64,000 nt of DNA from the NCBI GenBank assembly GCA_038230515.1, contig JBBRND010000005.1:62001-126000 (forward strand). The letters are read 5' to 3'. Below, one piece after another: positions 44,876 to 52,300 of this stretch. This DNA is from JAPLDB01 sp038230515. GTDB taxonomy: Bacteria > Bacteroidota > Bacteroidia > AKYH767-A > 2013-40CM-41-45. Made by a program: the position numbers and the translations under genes. Every line of letters starts with the position of its first letter. The first letter of the stretch is position 1. The notes beneath the pieces are model-generated. The model was not told the origin of the DNA, made no database searches, and worked only from the letters and a program-made list of their open reading frames with translations.

Positions 44876-46360
44876 TTAGTAGTACGTCAACCGTATTACA
44901 TTCGAAATATATTTTGCAAACCGCAGCACCTGGCGGCTGTAGCCGTACTCGTTATCATACCAGATGTATAGCACTGCGCTCTTGCCGTCTTTGTGAACGA
45001 TGGTAGCAGCACTGTCCACAATGGATGCGCATGGGTTGCCGATAAGATCGGAAGAAACAATTTCGTTTGAAGAAAGATATTGAATCTGTTCTACGAGCGG
45101 TCCGTGCAACGCTGCTTCGCGAAGCAGATTATTCAAACCTTCTTTCGTAATTTCTTTTTTGAAACTGAGGTTGAGAATGGCAAGAGAAACATCAGGGGTT
45201 GGTACACGGACTGCATTTCCTGAAAGCTTGCCTGCAAGAACAGGAAGAACTTTTGCTACTGCTTTATCAGCACCTGTTTCAGTGATTACCATATTCAATG
45301 CTGCTGATCTACCTCTGCGTGCTTTCTTGTGATAGTTATCAAGAAGATTCTGGTCGTTAGTGTAAGCATGAATTGTTTCGATGTGACCTTTTTCAATTCC
45401 CACACCGTTTTCAATTACGCTGAGAACAGGAACAATTGCATTGGTGGTACAGGATGCGGCAGAAAAAATAGTTTCGTTTGCATCCACAGTCTTCTCATTG
45501 ATGCCGTGCACCACGTTCGGAATATCTCCTTTGCCGGGAGCAGTCAACAAAACTTTCGAAGTACCTTTTGATTTCAGGTGAGCACTTAATCCTTCACGAT
45601 CACGAACAACTCCTGTGTTATCAATGATGAGCGCATCATTGATTCCGTAAGCGGTGTAATCAACCGTGCTCAAATCTTTAGAAGCAATCATGTGAATGGT
45701 GTGACCGTTCACGATGAGCGCTTTGTTTTTTAAATCTTCAATTACAGTTCCCGGGAACGGACCGTGTACAGAATCGTTGCGAAGCAACTCTGCACGTTTT
45801 GTTATTTCATCATCCTCATTGCTGCGGGTAACAACTGCGCGCAAACGAAGCTGCTCTCCTTTTCCTGCCTGTGAAATTAATTCACGCATAAGCAAACGAC
45901 CGATTCGTCCGAAGCCATACAACACTACATCTTTCGGAACGAGAACTCTTTTTTCTTTGCCGATAAATTTTCCAAGCTTGTCGCCAACAAATTCAGTTGC
46001 TGATTTGTAGTTCTTACGTTCAGCAAGCCACTCAGCATTTAATTTTCCGATGTCGATGCGCGAAGGAGCAAGATCAAGCTTGTTCATTTCCTTAGCGATC
46101 ATGAGCGTCTCAATTACGTTGATCGGCTGTTTCACAAAATCTTTTGCGTACTGATGAAGGTTGAGAATTTTGCTGGAACTTTTATCTACCAATTGGTTTC
46201 TGAAAAGAATAAGTTCCACACTCTTATCAAGCCATAATGTTCCTGCAACATGAATGAGTGCTATGGCAGCTTTTTCCAATTGAATCCAGTCAGCTAACTG
46301 GGCTTCGTATTGACTTTTTGAATCCACGGTTGAGTTGGTGTTGAGAGTATCTGATGACAT
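44876..46360 (-). CDS. gap: Glyceraldehyde-3-phosphate dehydrogenase, long form
   Basis: A 494-residue GAPDH, about 150 residues longer than the classical enzyme, with a distinct N-terminal domain of about 140 residues (EKAAIALIHVAGTLWLDKSVEL). The Rossmann start YGFGRIGRLLMRELI lies near 150. The catalytic nucleophile is Cys304 in SAASCTTNAIVPV. The long form is known in Bacteroidota and other groups and acts in glycolysis or gluconeogenesis. A near -7 element (CGAAAGTA on the plus strand, 46384-46391) lies just upstream of the start. Confidence 0.93.
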   Translation of the reverse strand: MSSDTLNTNSTVDSKSQYEAQLADWIQLEKAAIALIHVAGTLWLDKSVELILFRNQLVDKSSSKILNLHQYAKDFVKQPINVIETLMIAKEMNKLDLAPSRIDIGKLNAEWLAERKNYKSATEFVGDKLGKFIGKEKRVLVPKDVVLYGFGRIGRLLMRELISQAGKGEQLRLRAVVTRSNEDDEITKRAELLRNDSVHGPFPGTVIEDLKNKALIVNGHTIHMIASKDLSTVDYTAYGINDALIIDNTGVVRDREGLSAHLKSKGTSKVLLTAPGKGDIPNVVHGINEKTVDANETIFSAASCTTNAIVPVLSVIENGVGIEKGHIETIHAYTNDQNLLDNYHKKARRGRSAALNMVITETGADKAVAKVLPVLAGKLSGNAVRVPTPDVSLAILNLSFKKEITKEGLNNLLREAALHGPLVEQIQYLSSNEIVSSDLIGNPCASIVDSAATIVHKDGKSAVLYIWYDNEYGYSRQVLRFAKYISNVIRLTYY

Positions 46361-46434
46361 TTGTTAATGAGCTTTATTTTTTGCGAAAGTACTAATTGCT
46401 TCATAATAGTTTGAGATGAATGCCCTTCTAAACA

Positions 46435-46465
46435 AACTCAGTCCCGAAAATTTCGGGACTGAGTT
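46435..46465 (-). terminator. Rho-independent terminator of the sigma factor gene
   Basis: A 15-bp perfect inverted repeat AACTCAGTCCCGAAA / TTTCGGGACTGAGTT lies just past the sigma gene stop and before the GAPDH start, ending in TTTGTTT on the minus strand. Confidence 0.85.
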
Positions 46466-46493
46466 ATTATTTCACCATTTGATTTCTGAAAGT

Positions 46494-47357
46494 TTATCCA
46501 AGATACGCCTTCAGTAATTTACTGCGGCTCTTATGGCGCAATCTGCGAATTGCTTTTTCTTTTATCTGTCGAACACGCTCACGGGTAAGATCGAATTTTG
46601 CACCGATTTCTTCCAGCGTTAATCCATGAACCATTCCGATTCCGAAAAATAATTTTACTACTTCGCGTTCGCGCTCGGTAAGCGTACTTAACGAACGGTC
46701 AATCTCGCGTTGCAATGATTCATTCATCAAATGAGAATCGGCACGCGGTGAATCAACATTCTCAAGAACATCAATCAAACTGTTGTCTTCCCCTTGCACA
46801 AACGGAGCATCCATAGAAACATGCTTTCCGCTTACGCGCATCGTGTCGCTTATTTTCTCCTGTGGTATTTCAAGAATTTTTGACAACTCTTCAGGAGACG
46901 GCTCACGCTCGAATTCCTGCTCAAGCTTTGAATATGCTTTTGAAATTTTGTTAAGTGATCCAACCTGGTTCAATGGCAAGCGAACAATCCGCGACTGTTC
47001 AGCTAATGCTTGGAGAATACTTTGACGAATCCACCACACTGCATAAGAAATGAATTTGAATCCACGCGTTTCATCAAAACGCTTTGCGGCTTTGATCAAA
47101 CCAAGATTTCCTTCGTTGATCAGATCGGGCAAACTCAAACCCTGGTTCTGGTATTGTTTTGCTACCGACACAACGAAGCGAAGATTTGCCTTCGTCAATT
47201 TGTCCAATGCATTTTGATCGCCCTCTCTGATTTTTCGGGCAAGGCGTACTTCTTCTTCGGCAGTAATAAGTTCCTCGCGACCGATCTCCTGAAGATATTT
47301 CTCCAGTGACTGACTTTCGCGATTGGTAATTGATTTGGTTATTTTTAGCTGACGCAT
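46494..47357 (-). CDS. rpoD: Primary RNA polymerase sigma factor (short RpoD)
   Basis: A 287-residue sigma-70 protein lacking region 1.1, the normal primary sigma factor of Bacteroidota. Region 1.2 starts at NRESQSLEKYLQEIG; region 2 has NLRFVVSVAKQYQNQGLSLPDLINEGNLGL and GFKFISYAVWWIRQ; region 3 follows with LPLNQVGSLNKI; region 4 ends with GLTLEEIGAKFDLTRERVRQI. It recognises the TTTG/TAnnTTTG promoters seen in the window. A likely promoter of its own is the CGAAGATA element at 47430-47437 with CAAG about 20 bp further upstream on the minus strand. Confidence 0.97.
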   Translation of the reverse strand: MRQLKITKSITNRESQSLEKYLQEIGREELITAEEEVRLARKIREGDQNALDKLTKANLRFVVSVAKQYQNQGLSLPDLINEGNLGLIKAAKRFDETRGFKFISYAVWWIRQSILQALAEQSRIVRLPLNQVGSLNKISKAYSKLEQEFEREPSPEELSKILEIPQEKISDTMRVSGKHVSMDAPFVQGEDNSLIDVLENVDSPRADSHLMNESLQREIDRSLSTLTEREREVVKLFFGIGMVHGLTLEEIGAKFDLTRERVRQIKEKAIRRLRHKSRSKLLKAYLG

Positions 47358-47524
47358 ATTAAATTTAGAAAGTTAAGTAAGAAAAGCGGTTGATGCCGGA
47401 GAGGAAAAATATTTTTTTTCTTCCGGCTGCGAAGATACACTTTGTAAAAAAGCGAAGCAAGTTTTTATCACATCAAGTTGATAAGATTTTTTCATTGTTG
47501 ATAAGTTAGCGAACCGGATGGAAA

Positions 47525-47559
47525 AAAAATCAAGCGGCTCGAACAAAGTTCAAGCCGCC
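47525..47559 (-). terminator. Rho-independent terminator of the HtrA gene
   Basis: GGCGGCTTGAA / TTCGAGCCGC, with one mismatch and a 5-nt loop, is followed on the minus strand by eight T. It lies about 110 bp past the protease stop. Confidence 0.8.
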
Positions 47560-47667
47560 TGACACTAACCATAAAACACAACAACATGAAAACTATCTTA
47601 CTAATTTCTTTTTCTCTTTTTCTTATTAATACATATCAACAATCAAACCATAATTTAGTTTTACAGA

Positions 47668-49113
47668 TTACATCCCGAATCCATAGTATCCTTTCATTCC
47701 GTTTGGGTACACACCTTCGAGTAAAACCCCACCCTGCCTGTCTTTCAAGGCATTTTCAAGTTCGGTCATGGAGCGGATGGCTTTGCGATCAACAGAGGTG
47801 ATTATGAATCCTTCTCTTATCCCCGCACTTCTCAGTTTACCCGGATTCAGGCGTGAAATTTTTGCTCCTCCACTGATGCCGAGATTGCTTTTGTCGTCAT
47901 TGGTAATATCGCTGAATGAAGCCCCAAGCAGGTTGAGTGAAGCGGCAGCAGGCGATGGTTTTACCAAAGCTGTTCCACCTTCTTTATTGCGGAGAGTAAC
48001 TGTAAACTGTTTTTCGTTTCCATTCCGCAGTGCAGTTACATTTACCTTATCGCCCGGACGGAAGTGCCCGATTTGCTCCTGCAATTGCGGAACAGTATTT
48101 ACGTTGATTTCACCAACCTTCGTTATGATGTCTCCTTCTTCAAGCCCTGCAATTTTTGCAGCGCCATCTTCGCTAAGTCCAGCTACGTACACACCTTTCA
48201 CTTCCTTCAAACCTTTTTCCTGAGCAAGCTTCGAATCAATATCACGAATGCTTACACCGATAAACCCACGCTGCACACTTCCGAACTCTGCCAGATCATC
48301 CATCACCTTGCGGACAAGGTTTACCGGAATTGCAAATGAGTAACCGGTATATGAACCTGTAGTGGAAGCAATCGCTGAGTTGATTCCTACAAGTTCTCCT
48401 TTAGTATTTACGAGTGCTCCGCCACTGTTGCCGGGGTTTACCGCAGCATCTGTTTGAATGAACGATTCAATTTTATATTGATCAGGAAGAATGCCGATGT
48501 TGCGTGCCTTTGCACTTACAATACCTGCAGTAACAGTAGAGGTGAGGTTGAATGGATTTCCAACTGCAAGCACCCACTCACCAACTTTTACTTCGTCACT
48601 GTTTCCGTAGGTTATAAAAGGCAAACCCTTTTCATCAATCTTGAGCAAAGCTAAATCGGTAGAAGGATCAGTGCCTACAACTTTTGCTGTGAAGTTGCGG
48701 TTGTCATTTAATGTGACTTCCACTTTTTCTGCATTAGCAACTACGTGATTGTTTGTAACGATGTAGCCGTCTTCAGTAATTATTACACCTGAACCACTGC
48801 CCTCTGTTTGCTGCCGTTGCGGGTTCTGATAACCAAAGAATCCCTGGAACGGATCAACCACCTGTTGAGAAGCGAAAACCTTTACGTGAACAACTGCGTG
48901 AACTGTTGCATCCGCTGCCTTTACAAAGTCAGGGAGGTTTGCATCAACAGTACCCGGCATGCTTGTAAATTTTGCTGGAATTGTTTCAGCAGAATTTTTT
49001 GCTGAAATAGAAACGGAAGATTGAATGGAATGATTGAAGAAATACGCGCCCGCTAATCCGCTTGCGCCTGCAATAAGAACAATTGCGAAATAGTTTTTTA
49101 ATTTACTTAGCAT
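47668..49113 (-). CDS. degP: Do/HtrA-family periplasmic serine protease
   Basis: A trypsin-like protease with two PDZ domains, 481 residues from the ATG at 49111-49113; a 13-residue extension to 49152 precedes the membrane anchor. The anchor is NYFAIVLIAGASGLAGAYFF. The catalytic triad is His (TNNHVV, near 133 on the longer numbering), Asp (TDLALLKI, near 165) and Ser (GNSGGALVN, near 240). PDZ1 includes RGFIGVSIRDID and PDZ2 includes the C-terminal REGFIITSVDRKAI. It degrades or refolds misfolded envelope proteins. Confidence 0.95.
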   Translation of the reverse strand: MLSKLKNYFAIVLIAGASGLAGAYFFNHSIQSSVSISAKNSAETIPAKFTSMPGTVDANLPDFVKAADATVHAVVHVKVFASQQVVDPFQGFFGYQNPQRQQTEGSGSGVIITEDGYIVTNNHVVANAEKVEVTLNDNRNFTAKVVGTDPSTDLALLKIDEKGLPFITYGNSDEVKVGEWVLAVGNPFNLTSTVTAGIVSAKARNIGILPDQYKIESFIQTDAAVNPGNSGGALVNTKGELVGINSAIASTTGSYTGYSFAIPVNLVRKVMDDLAEFGSVQRGFIGVSIRDIDSKLAQEKGLKEVKGVYVAGLSEDGAAKIAGLEEGDIITKVGEINVNTVPQLQEQIGHFRPGDKVNVTALRNGNEKQFTVTLRNKEGGTALVKPSPAAASLNLLGASFSDITNDDKSNLGISGGAKISRLNPGKLRSAGIREGFIITSVDRKAIRSMTELENALKDRQGGVLLEGVYPNGMKGYYGFGM

Positions 49114-49310
49114 AGTTTTTAGAATTTTTGGGTTATACATTTTGTCTTTCAATTATTATGCCGACAAAATTCACCCTTAGGCAATGAAGCATTTATGAAT
49201 CGCAGCGTTAATTTCTGTTAAGGATTTTTGAGACGTTGGTAAGAACTGTAAACAGGTTATTGACAAAATTTGCCTCTGAAACATCCTTCCTGCCAAAAGT
49301 ATTTTTAAAC

Positions 49311-49318
49311 TAACTTTG
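49311..49318 (+). promoter_or_regulatory. -7 element (TAACTTTG) four bases before the start codon
   Basis: The octamer ends four bases before the GTG at 49323, so the transcript should begin at or next to the start codon. A -33 match is poor (CCTG at 49289-49292). Confidence 0.5.
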
Positions 49319-49322
49319 CTTC

Positions 49323-49835
49323 GTGAAGCGATATTCAAAGCGTGAAATTCTGTCTGAGATAACTAACGGAAACGAGGAGATTTTAGTTTATCTCTCGCGT
49401 AAATATTTTTCCGTTGCCCGCAGGGTGCTGAGAATCCGCGGCTTTCGTGACGAGCGAACCCCTGAGATTTTCTCAGAAGTACTGGCTTCAGCATATTCCA
49501 ATCTTCAAAACCTGAAGGTAGATCACATTGACTTTGAAAAATATTTTCTCGATTCGCTGAACGAAGAAATCAAATCAAGAAAAGAAGAGCGAAAGAAAAA
49601 TGTGATGAGAGATTTGGCCAATCAGCCCGCGGAAGTTGCCTCGCAGTGTGTTTCCATTATGGACGAGCAGGCGCAGAAGCTTTTGTATGCAAGGGTTTCA
49701 GAGAAGCTGAGCTATGAGAAGATTGCAGAAAAATTTCAGTTCAGCAATGCTGTGATTGCACAATACGAAGTGAACAAAGCATTCAACCAGGTGGAGGGAA
49801 TTGTAAAGCTGCGCATGAACATTTCGCAAAACTAA
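49323..49835 (+). CDS. Divergent sigma-factor-like protein
   Basis: A 170-residue protein from a GTG start. It is largely helical. The first part (EILVYLSRKYFSVARRVLRIRG) resembles a sigma region 2 in length and pattern but lacks clear conserved residues. The C-terminal LLYARVSEKLSYEKIAEKFQ fits a sigma region 4 helix-turn-helix (leucine, SYEKIAE). It is therefore a possible ECF-like sigma factor, not a certain one. Its stop is one base from the start of a single-span protein with the layout of an anti-sigma factor. A -7 element is nearly at the start codon. Confidence 0.65.
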   Translation: MKRYSKREILSEITNGNEEILVYLSRKYFSVARRVLRIRGFRDERTPEIFSEVLASAYSNLQNLKVDHIDFEKYFLDSLNEEIKSRKEERKKNVMRDLANQPAEVASQCVSIMDEQAQKLLYARVSEKLSYEKIAEKFQFSNAVIAQYEVNKAFNQVEGIVKLRMNISQN

Positions 49836-49836
49836 G

Positions 49837-50772
49837 ATGAGCATCAGCATACAGGACAGGCATTTGATTGACCGCTATCTGCAGGGAGAGCTGTCAGGTA
49901 TTGAGTTGGAAAGTTTTATGCAGCGGATGAATGCAGAGGGAGATTTTAAAAAGGAAGTTGAATTGCAGAACCTCATCTATGCCGGAATCCAAAAAGCGCA
50001 TCATGAAAAGCTGAAGCAGATTGTTCTTTCTTCGCTAGACTACCGTAAGCAGCTGGTTCCGTTCGGGCTAAAAATGATTCTCACTTTTCTTATTGTAACT
50101 GGATTGGGAATTACACTTTGGTTTTATGTAGGCACTGACTCAGCAAATAAAGAACAGGCGAATTCGTGGTTTGCATTTTTAAAAAGTAAGAACAGCGAGG
50201 CAGAAACGAAGCAGGAATTGCCGAAACAAAAACAAGAGATCAGCAAGAGCATTATGCCTGCCGAAGATTCATCAAGTGCAGTTGCATCTGATTCACAAAT
50301 TCAAACTGACAGCACACAGATTGATCAGTCGGCTCCGAAAATGGAAACGGATTCAGTTGCATCTTCCGGTTCAGAAGAAGATATTATTGTTAAGCAGGAC
50401 AAGCTTTTGATTTCTGCCAATCTTTTGGTAGAAGACAAAACGCAGGATAAGGATGTGAAGAAAGATGAATCACTCGCGAATGAAGCTGCTAAGAAATTAA
50501 ATCCTGCTGCTGATCTGCCGGAAGAAGAAAAAGTTTCTCCGAATTATCTCGTTGAGTTCTGGGTTTCTCCCATCAATTATCGTGGATATAAGATGTCGAA
50601 AAATAAATTGATCCTCTTCGGTATTGAAGAACCCGATGCTGTAAAATTGTATCGCGTGAATGAAGCGCTTTACATGAGCTACCTGAAAGAGTATTACCGC
50701 CTGAATGATTCGTTTGATTTTGTTTCGTACCAGAAGTTGAAGGATTCTGAAATTCCATTGGCTATAAAATGA
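49837..50772 (+). CDS. Single-span membrane protein, possible anti-sigma factor
   Basis: A 311-residue protein. The N-terminal about 75 residues are cytoplasmic and resemble the anti-sigma form (LIDRYLQGELSGIELESFMQRM). One transmembrane helix follows near 79-98 (MILTFLIVTGLGITLWFYV). The remaining about 200 residues are Ser/Asp/Glu/Lys-rich and probably extracytoplasmic, with a conserved-looking end (NYLVEFWVSPINYRGYKMSK, RLNDSFDF). It follows the sigma-like gene after one base and overlaps dapF by four bases. A regulatory pair is likely; this is inference from layout. Confidence 0.65.
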   Translation: MSISIQDRHLIDRYLQGELSGIELESFMQRMNAEGDFKKEVELQNLIYAGIQKAHHEKLKQIVLSSLDYRKQLVPFGLKMILTFLIVTGLGITLWFYVGTDSANKEQANSWFAFLKSKNSEAETKQELPKQKQEISKSIMPAEDSSSAVASDSQIQTDSTQIDQSAPKMETDSVASSGSEEDIIVKQDKLLISANLLVEDKTQDKDVKKDESLANEAAKKLNPAADLPEEEKVSPNYLVEFWVSPINYRGYKMSKNKLILFGIEEPDAVKLYRVNEALYMSYLKEYYRLNDSFDFVSYQKLKDSEIPLAIK

Positions 50773-51560
50773 AGATTGCTTTTTCAAAATACCAGGGAAC
50801 AGGAAACGATTTCGTTCTTCTCGACAATCGTGACGGAAAATATTCTTCGTTGAAAACTTCCGAAGTAGAATTTCTCTGCGACCGGAGATTCGGAATCGGA
50901 GCAGACGGATTAATTCTTCTTGAAAAAAAATCCGGCTATGATTTCAGCATGAAGTATTACAACAGCGATGGAAACGAAAGCAGCATGTGCGGCAATGGTG
51001 GTCGTTGTATTACTGCGTTCGCAAACACTCTGCAACTGATAAATGGAGAAGCAAAGTTTACAGCCATTGATGGCGAGCACGAAGCAATCATCAAAGACAA
51101 ACAGTCAATGATTGTGAAATTAAAAATGGGAGATGTAAAAGGATTTGAAATGATCGGTGACGATATTTTTCTCAATACTGGTTCCCCGCACTACGTAAAG
51201 TTCGTAAATGACACGATGAAAGTGGATGTGGTTGCCGAAGGGAAAAAAATCCGTTACAACGAACGCTTCAAACAGGAAGGAACGAATGTTAATTTTGTGC
51301 AGTCAACTTCTTCAGGGTTGAATGTGCGATCGTACGAGCGGGGAGTGGAAGATGAAACGCTGAGTTGCGGCACAGGAGTTACCGCTTCTGTTCTTGCATC
51401 AGTACTGAAAGGTGTTGTGAAGGAAGACTCAAAAGTGTGCGATGTGAAATCAATGGGAGGAATGTTGAAAGTGTATTTCGAAAAGGAAGGAAACGGATTT
51501 AAGGACGTGTGGCTGGAAGGCGAAGCAAAATTTGTTTACTCTGGAGAAATTGAAATTTAA
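50769..51560 (+). CDS. dapF: Diaminopimelate epimerase
   Basis: A 263-residue enzyme that converts LL- to meso-diaminopimelate for lysine and peptidoglycan synthesis. Both catalytic cysteines are present: the first in SMCGNGGRC (near residue 75) and the second in LSCGTGVTAS (near 200). The start (FSKYQGTGNDFVLLDNR) is typical of the family. Its ATG overlaps the stop of the anti-sigma-like gene (ATGA), linking cell-wall precursor synthesis to that regulatory pair. Confidence 0.96.
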   Translation: MKIAFSKYQGTGNDFVLLDNRDGKYSSLKTSEVEFLCDRRFGIGADGLILLEKKSGYDFSMKYYNSDGNESSMCGNGGRCITAFANTLQLINGEAKFTAIDGEHEAIIKDKQSMIVKLKMGDVKGFEMIGDDIFLNTGSPHYVKFVNDTMKVDVVAEGKKIRYNERFKQEGTNVNFVQSTSSGLNVRSYERGVEDETLSCGTGVTASVLASVLKGVVKEDSKVCDVKSMGGMLKVYFEKEGNGFKDVWLEGEAKFVYSGEIEI

Positions 51561-51626
51561 TTATGAAAAATAATATTCTTATGCCCGCGCTCACCCTAAC
51601 CCTAAAGGGCACCGCGCGCTGGTCTT

Positions 51627-51655
51627 CCGCCAGCTGGCGGACTGGGGTGCGGAAG
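51627..51655. repeat. GC-rich palindrome, REP-like
   Basis: CCGCCAGCTGGCGG at 51627-51640 is a perfect 14-bp palindrome, with outer arms CTTCCGC (51624) and GCGGAAG (51649-51655). It lies in a GC-rich patch of an AT-rich genome, between dapF and the GNAT gene. Confidence 0.6.
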
Positions 51656-51660
51656 GATTT

Positions 51661-51703
51661 ATCTTAATACATACTACTTAATACTTACTACTTATTAAAT
51701 TTT
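51661..51703. repeat. Degenerate word repeat before the GNAT gene
   Basis: The words TTAATACATACTAC, TTAATACTTACTAC and TTATTAAAT follow each other over 40 bp. Confidence 0.5.
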
Positions 51704-51704
51704 T

Positions 51705-52256
51705 ATGCAGCTAATTGGCGAACTTATTCATCTCCGTGCCCTCGAGCCGGACGATCTTCAATGTCTTTACGATTGGGAAAATGATACAGCCGTGTGGAGC
51801 GTGAGCGGAACCGTAGCTCCGTTTTCTAAATTTACTTTAGAAGAATACCTGAAGCAGGCGCATCAGGATATTTACACCACAAAACAATTGCGCCTCATGA
51901 TTGATTTAACCGCCAGCGATGACGATGGCGAACTTCATGGCGAACACCACAGCATCGGCTGTATTGATCTTTTCGATTTCGATCCGAAAAATAAAAGAGC
52001 GGGTGTGGGAGTACTCATTGCCAACAATGCGCAGCGGGGTAGGGGATATGCTACCGAAGCGCTTCACCTTCTTATTGAATACGCGTGGAATATTCTCGAT
52101 CTTCATCAGCTCTATTCCAACGTGCGCATGGATAATGAAAGCAGCGTTTCACTTTTCAAAAAGCTCGGCTTCGAAATTACAGGGCTCAAGAATGACTGGC
52201 TGTACGAAAGCGGAAGATTTTTTGATGAGTACACGTTGCAGTTGCTAAGGAAATAG
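51705..52256 (+). CDS. GNAT-family N-acetyltransferase
   Basis: A 183-residue acetyltransferase of the RimJ/SpeG-like type. The N-terminus has IHLRALEPDDLQCLYDWEND, the acetyl-CoA loop lies in NAQRGRGYATEALHLL (RGxGxA), and the C-terminal motif is NVRMDNESSVSLFKKLGFE. The substrate is not evident. It stands alone between a repeat patch and the cytochrome gene. Confidence 0.9.
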   Translation: MQLIGELIHLRALEPDDLQCLYDWENDTAVWSVSGTVAPFSKFTLEEYLKQAHQDIYTTKQLRLMIDLTASDDDGELHGEHHSIGCIDLFDFDPKNKRAGVGVLIANNAQRGRGYATEALHLLIEYAWNILDLHQLYSNVRMDNESSVSLFKKLGFEITGLKNDWLYESGRFFDEYTLQLLRK

Positions 52257-52300
52257 AATCAGGATTATGAGACGCAGGAATTAAGACAAAACATTTTTCC

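Noticed and set aside
47586..47801. 71-residue plus-strand frame with a signal-like start
   Set aside because: It runs 134 bp into the end of the HtrA gene on the other strand and has no homology-like features after residue 20.
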